A stretch of DNA of 64,000 nt from assembly GCF_036924515.1 (NCBI RefSeq), contig NZ_JAZHRR010000001.1, positions 3,815,001 through 3,879,000 on the forward strand, given 5' to 3'. Positions 60,501 to 64,000 of this stretch are shown piece after piece. Origin of the DNA: Bradyrhizobium sp. AZCC 1610 (GTDB lineage: Bacteria; Pseudomonadota; Alphaproteobacteria; Rhizobiales; Xanthobacteraceae). Positions within the stretch are counted from its first letter, which is position 1, and each line of letters opens with the position of its first letter. The notes beneath the pieces were generated by a model, which searched no databases, had not been told where the DNA came from, and was given only the letters and a program-made list of their open reading frames with translations. The position numbers and the translations under genes were made by a program.

Positions 60501-62516
60501 CTACGCAAACTCCAATATCAGCGCGTCCACCGCCAGCGTGGCGCCGGCCGCGGCGTGGATCTTCTTCACGGTGCCGTCGCGCTCGGCGCGCAGCACGTTC
60601 TGCATCTTCATCGCCTCGACCACGGCCAACGTCTCGCCGAACTTGACCTCCTGCCCTTCGCTCACGGCAATCGACACCACGAGTCCCGGCATCGGGCACA
60701 GCAGCTTCTTGCCGGTATCGGCGGCGGAATTCACCGGCATCAGCCGCGCGGCCGCGGCCTCGCTCTCGGTGAAGACGTTGACCGCAACTTCAACGCCCTG
60801 GTGCGCAAGGCGGATGCCGTTCGGGATCGCACGCACCTGCATCGCCACCGGATGGCCGTCGATGGTGCCGTGCCAGACTGGTTCTCCCGGCGTCCAGTGT
60901 GAGACCAGATTATGCGGATTGCCGGGCAAACCATCGGCGCCGATGAAACGCACGGCGATACCGTCGGCCTCGCGCGCCACGTCGAGAGCGATTTCGTCGC
61001 GACCCAGCCACACCGCGCGGCGGCGCTCGCGCTGCACGAGGCGCCCGCTCATCTGGCCGGAGATCTGCCGCTTGCGCTCGCCGAGCACGTGATCGATCGC
61101 GGCTCCCACGGCGGCGAGCCGCCGCGCGATCTCGCCTTCCGGTGGACGCGCCGAAAACCCTTTCGGGAATTCCTCTGCGATGAACCCGGTGGAAAGCTTG
61201 CCCTCGCGCCAGCGCGGATGGCTCATCAATGCCGACAGGAACGGAATGTTGTGACGGATACCGTCGACATAAAATGCATCGAGCGCGGTCGACTGTGCCT
61301 CGATGGCGGCCGCCCGCGACGGCGCATGGGTCACGAGCTTGGCAATCATCGGATCGTAATGGATCGAAATCTCACCGCCCTCCTGCACGCCGGTGTCGTT
61401 GCGGATGGTGATGCCATCCTGACTCGCCTCAGTGGGCGGGCGGTACTTCACCAGCCGCCCAATGGAGGGGAGGAAATTGCGGAACGGATCCTCGGCATAG
61501 ACGCGGGATTCCACCGCCCAACCGGTCAGCAGCACGTCCTTCTGCGCAATCGCCAGCTTCTCGCCGGCAGCAACGCGGATCATCTGCTCGACGAGGTCGA
61601 TGCCGGTGACCAGTTCGGTGACGGGATGTTCGACCTGCAGGCGCGTATTCATCTCCAGGAAGTAGAAGCTCTTGTCCTGACCGGCGACGAATTCGACCGT
61701 GCCTGCGGAATCGTAGTTGACAGCTTTTGCCAGCGACACCGCCTGCTCGCCCATCTTGCGGCGGGTGGTCTCGTCGAGCAACGGCGAAGGCGCCTCCTCG
61801 ATGACCTTCTGGTTGCGGCGCTGGATCGAACATTCGCGCTCGCCGAGATGGATCACGTTGCCATGCTTGTCGCCCAGCACCTGGATTTCGATGTGGCGGG
61901 GATCGACGATGAATTTTTCGATGAAGACGCGGTCGTCGCCGAACGAGGATTTCGCTTCGGCTTTCGCGAGGTTGAAGCCTTCGGCGACTTCCTTCCGCGA
62001 ATGCGCGATCCGCATGCCCTTGCCGCCGCCGCCGGCGGAGGCCTTGATCATCACGGGATAGCCGATCTCGTCGGCGATCTTCACCGCGTGCTTTTCGTCC
62101 TCGATGACGCCGAGATGTCCCGGCACCGTCGATACCTTTGCCTTGGCGGCGGCCTTCTTGGATTCGATCTTGTCGCCCATCGCGGCGATGGCGCCCGGAT
62201 TGGGACCGATGAAGACGATGCCCGCCTTGGCAAGCTCGCGCGGAAACGCTTCGCGTTCAGAAAGGAAGCCGTAGCCGGGGTGCACGGCCTCCGCGCCGGT
62301 CTTGCGGCAGGCCTCGACAATCCTGTCGATCCGCAGATAGCTCTCGGCGGCGGGCGGCGGGCCGATCAGCACCGCGTGGTCGGCCATTTCGACATGAAGC
62401 GCATCGCGGTCGGCCTCGGAATACACGGCTACCGTCTCGATCCCCATCCGGCGCGCAGTCTTGATGACCCGGCAGGCGATCTCGCCGCGATTTGCGATCA
62501 GAATTCTCTTGAACAT
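60501..62516 (-). CDS. pccA: Acetyl/propionyl-CoA carboxylase biotin carboxylase subunit (PccA-type)
   Basis: The 671-residue protein has the biotin carboxylase domain ('MFKRILIANRGEIACRVIKT', the ATP-grasp 'KASAGGGGKGMRIAHSRKEV', 'GNVIHLGERECSIQRRNQKV', 'EMNTRLQVEHPVTELVTGID'), the BT linker domain and a C-terminal biotinyl domain with the biotinylated Lys in VVEAMKMQN. With a carboxyltransferase subunit encoded elsewhere it carboxylates propionyl-CoA to methylmalonyl-CoA. The length and fused biotinyl domain favour PccA over AccC. ATG 62516 gives the family start; the frame extends to 62600. Confidence 0.94.
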   Translation of the reverse strand: MFKRILIANRGEIACRVIKTARRMGIETVAVYSEADRDALHVEMADHAVLIGPPPAAESYLRIDRIVEACRKTGAEAVHPGYGFLSEREAFPRELAKAGIVFIGPNPGAIAAMGDKIESKKAAAKAKVSTVPGHLGVIEDEKHAVKIADEIGYPVMIKASAGGGGKGMRIAHSRKEVAEGFNLAKAEAKSSFGDDRVFIEKFIVDPRHIEIQVLGDKHGNVIHLGERECSIQRRNQKVIEEAPSPLLDETTRRKMGEQAVSLAKAVNYDSAGTVEFVAGQDKSFYFLEMNTRLQVEHPVTELVTGIDLVEQMIRVAAGEKLAIAQKDVLLTGWAVESRVYAEDPFRNFLPSIGRLVKYRPPTEASQDGITIRNDTGVQEGGEISIHYDPMIAKLVTHAPSRAAAIEAQSTALDAFYVDGIRHNIPFLSALMSHPRWREGKLSTGFIAEEFPKGFSARPPEGEIARRLAAVGAAIDHVLGERKRQISGQMSGRLVQRERRRAVWLGRDEIALDVAREADGIAVRFIGADGLPGNPHNLVSHWTPGEPVWHGTIDGHPVAMQVRAIPNGIRLAHQGVEVAVNVFTESEAAAARLMPVNSAADTGKKLLCPMPGLVVSIAVSEGQEVKFGETLAVVEAMKMQNVLRAERDGTVKKIHAAAGATLAVDALILEFA

Positions 62517-62655
62517 GTTCTTCTTGCTTGAGCTTTGGGCGGGATCCTCACCCGCAATGTGACATGCGGGGACGCGGGCAACAAACCCGTCGTACAGCAA
62601 AAATCAATGGAGGCAACGGTCTCGTATCAGCCTCGCCGCACCGGCCGGCGGTAAT

Positions 62656-62898
62656 TCACCCGGAATAGGCGTTGAACCGGCCTCGCGCATAGGCGCGGGA
62701 CACCGCCTTCATCAGTTCGCCGACCTCGGACTCCAGATATTCATTGGCCACGATCAGCGCGCGGACCGTCGCCCTCATGTCGCCGCCGCAGGCTGAAATC
62801 GCTTGATCCACCGCGGTTTCCAGCCCGTCGTCCTCTTCGAATTTCGGCTGTGAAGAGGACGACATGGCAAATATTCCGTGTTGAGCGACACCGTCCAT
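62656..62898 (-). CDS. Small hypothetical protein, 80 aa
   Basis: The soluble, mainly helical protein has 'FEEDDGLETAVDQAISACGG', 'DMRATVRALIVANEYLESEV' and 'ELMKAVSRAYARGRFNAYSG'. I recall similar short proteins in Bradyrhizobium relatives without known function. AGAGGAAC lies directly before ATG 62898; an inner ATG at 62865 would make a 69-residue form. It is co-directional with pccA upstream of it (139-bp gap). Confidence 0.75.
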   Translation of the reverse strand: MDGVAQHGIFAMSSSSQPKFEEDDGLETAVDQAISACGGDMRATVRALIVANEYLESEVGELMKAVSRAYARGRFNAYSG

Positions 62899-63062
62899 GT
62901 TCCTCTTTTGTTCACATGAAGTCAATGGGCCGTTCGGCGCGTGGCCGCAACGGCGCTGACGGTTTTCCCCAACCTGCTTTCATGCGCGATTAGCGCCAGC
63001 GCCTTGGTTCAATCACTTCACCTTATGCTAGAAAGCGCTCGCGGGTGTGGAAGTGATTTGAA

Positions 63063-63836
63063 ATGAAACAGATGCGGTCACGAATTTTTCTGGTTGCGGT
63101 GTTGCTATCGATCGTACTTCCGGCCAGCCAGAGTTCGGCTGCCACCGCCATCGTCCGGGATGGCAGCACGCTTCAGCTTGGCAATGTCACCTACCGGCTC
63201 GACGGCATCGAGGTCCCAACCGTCGACCAGTTCTGCATCGACGAGCATGCTGACGTGTGGACCTGTGGGATCGAGGCGCGCGGTCAACTGAGCAAGCTAA
63301 TCGAGGGCAAGCAGGTCCGCTGCGACGATCTCGGTCCCGATCCCTCCTACAAGAAACGGCACATTGGCGTGTGCAAGGTCGAGGGCGAGACCACAAGTCT
63401 CAGCCAGTTGCTGGTCCGCAACGGCTTTGCCTTGAATGTCGAAGCCTCCGCCAGCGGGCGCTTCAACATAGATGAGGCCCGCGCCAAAGACGACCGCCAG
63501 GGACTCTGGAAAGGCTGCTTCGTCGCGCCGCACGAGTTCCGCGCCGGCAAGAAGGACGGTCCCCTGCTCGGCGCCGCGTGCCGCGCCGATCGCGACCGCG
63601 AAATCCGCGAAGCCTTGTTCCCCGAAGATCTCGTGATGCCGGCGGGCTGCAACATCAAGGGCAAATACGCGGTCCGCGCGCGCGTCACCGGGAACCTCGG
63701 CATCTATCATCTGCAGGCGTGCCGCTCCTATCCGGGCCTGACCAAGCCGGATCGCTGGTTTTGTTCCGAGGAAGACGCGCAAGCCGCCGGGTTCCGCAGG
63801 GCCTATAACTGCCGGTCAACCACCAAGAGCAAATGA
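63063..63836 (+). CDS. Secreted staphylococcal-nuclease-like protein
   Basis: The 257-residue protein has a signal peptide (about 1-27, ending SSAAT) and an SNase-type OB domain: 'LQLGNVTYRLDGIEVPTVDQ', 'SKLIEGKQVRCDDLGPDPSY', then HIGVCKVEGETTSLSQLLVR, and 'NGFALNVEASASGRF'. A C-terminal extension (about 150-257) has five cysteines and 'IKGKYAVRARVTGNLGIYHL', ending in FCSEEDAQAAGFRRAYNC; this segment resembles a small excalibur-type or DUF-type fold. Calcium-site Asp residues of true nuclease are only partly seen, so nuclease activity is not certain. Confidence 0.85.
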   Translation: MKQMRSRIFLVAVLLSIVLPASQSSAATAIVRDGSTLQLGNVTYRLDGIEVPTVDQFCIDEHADVWTCGIEARGQLSKLIEGKQVRCDDLGPDPSYKKRHIGVCKVEGETTSLSQLLVRNGFALNVEASASGRFNIDEARAKDDRQGLWKGCFVAPHEFRAGKKDGPLLGAACRADRDREIREALFPEDLVMPAGCNIKGKYAVRARVTGNLGIYHLQACRSYPGLTKPDRWFCSEEDAQAAGFRRAYNCRSTTKSK

Positions 63837-63892
63837 GGCTGGCAAAGCCGCCGCTTCCTGTGTGAAGGTGCCAGCAGAGGTTGCCGGCACGC

Positions 63893-64000
63893 ATGACCCC
63901 TTCCAATACTTCGAATGTCTTGCCTGAAGCTGCCGCCGAACGCTTGCGGCGACATCTGCAGGAAATCGCGAGCGAGCGCGACAGGGCTCATCGCGCCTTG
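63893..64000 (+). CDS. Start of an unidentified gene (cut by window end)
   Basis: From ATG 63893 the frame is open to the right edge (36 codons): TPSNTSNVLPEAAAERLRRH, then LQEIASERDRAHRAL, an acidic-basic helical N-terminus. AGAGG lies about 13 bases upstream. Too little is present to name a family. Confidence 0.45.
   Translation, partial: MTPSNTSNVLPEAAAERLRRHLQEIASERDRAHRAL

Noticed and set aside
60912..62531. Long open frame (539 codons) antisense to the pccA gene
   Set aside because: It is a shadow of a high-GC gene whose codon positions are biased. The sequence has no family motif, and the PccA reading has full conserved domains.
1..64000. CRISPR arrays, prophage, insertion sequences, rRNA genes
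   Set aside because: I looked for regularly spaced direct repeats, transposase/integrase motifs and rRNA-like stretches and saw none.

Overview
This is high-GC alphaproteobacterial DNA, most likely Bradyrhizobium or a close relative in the Nitrobacteraceae. The evidence is a divK-pleD pair, mipZ, an EipB/DUF1849 protein, a zinc-ribbon DinB behind DUF3572, a phasin, and intergenic inverted repeats of the 'cgtcattgcgagcgcagcgaagcaatccat' type common in that group. It reads as ordinary chromosome: no integrase, transposase, phage cluster or CRISPR array is visible. The one stretch with foreign-looking base composition is an orphan membrane-protein gene at 40304-41098.

Layout. 1-3.1 kb: an MFS exporter cut by the window edge, diverging from a TetR regulator with a perfect operator between them, then pleD and divK (c-di-GMP and cell polarity). 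3.2-5.3 kb: DUF3572-dinB and a RidA protein. 5.5-11 kb: a slipin/NfeD membrane quality-control pair, then a three-gene 2-oxoacid dehydrogenase operon (E1 alpha, E1 beta, E2) without E3. 11.2-17.1 kb: eipB, a ridA-phosphodiesterase pair, a FemAB/GNAT-like protein, a HIT protein, trmO-like and azlCD. 17.3-22 kb: a lytic transglycosylase, a PilZ protein, and clpS-clpA. 22.4-31.6 kb: a TadG-like von Willebrand protein with an apparent frameshift at its start, a phasin, a DD-carboxypeptidase with SPOR domain, a membrane J-protein plus VWA protein, an alpha/beta hydrolase, and an XRE regulator diverging from an alcohol dehydrogenase. 31.7-42.6 kb: mipZ, panC, DUF1489, several envelope or unknown proteins, a GST, an aldo/keto reductase, a HTH gene under a CtrA-type site, the AT-rich orphan and mgtE. 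42.7-50.7 kb: two NodB-type deacetylases, small membrane proteins, a lipoprotein, tRNA-Leu(GAG), a minimal FliN, lipB, and a LysR regulator diverging from a tautomerase. 50.7-64 kb: a broken tautomerase, a hybrid histidine kinase, a GbsR-controlled operon (SDR with membrane domain, DUF4166), a diguanylate cyclase, a metallophosphoesterase, acyP and a PEP-mutase-family enzyme, the biotin carboxylase subunit of propionyl-CoA carboxylase, a nuclease-like secreted protein and a gene cut by the window end.

Themes. Cell-cycle and polarity functions recur (DivK, PleD, MipZ, FliN), and perfect or near-perfect CtrA-type boxes lie in three intergenic gaps. Envelope maintenance is the other theme (EipB, transglycosylase, carboxypeptidase, deacetylases, TonB-like protein, NfeD/slipin). 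I found no clearly new defence or mobile system. The leads most worth following are the regulatory palindromes, the GbsR-DUF4166-SDR operon, the decaying tautomerase, the TadG frameshift and the AT-rich orphan.
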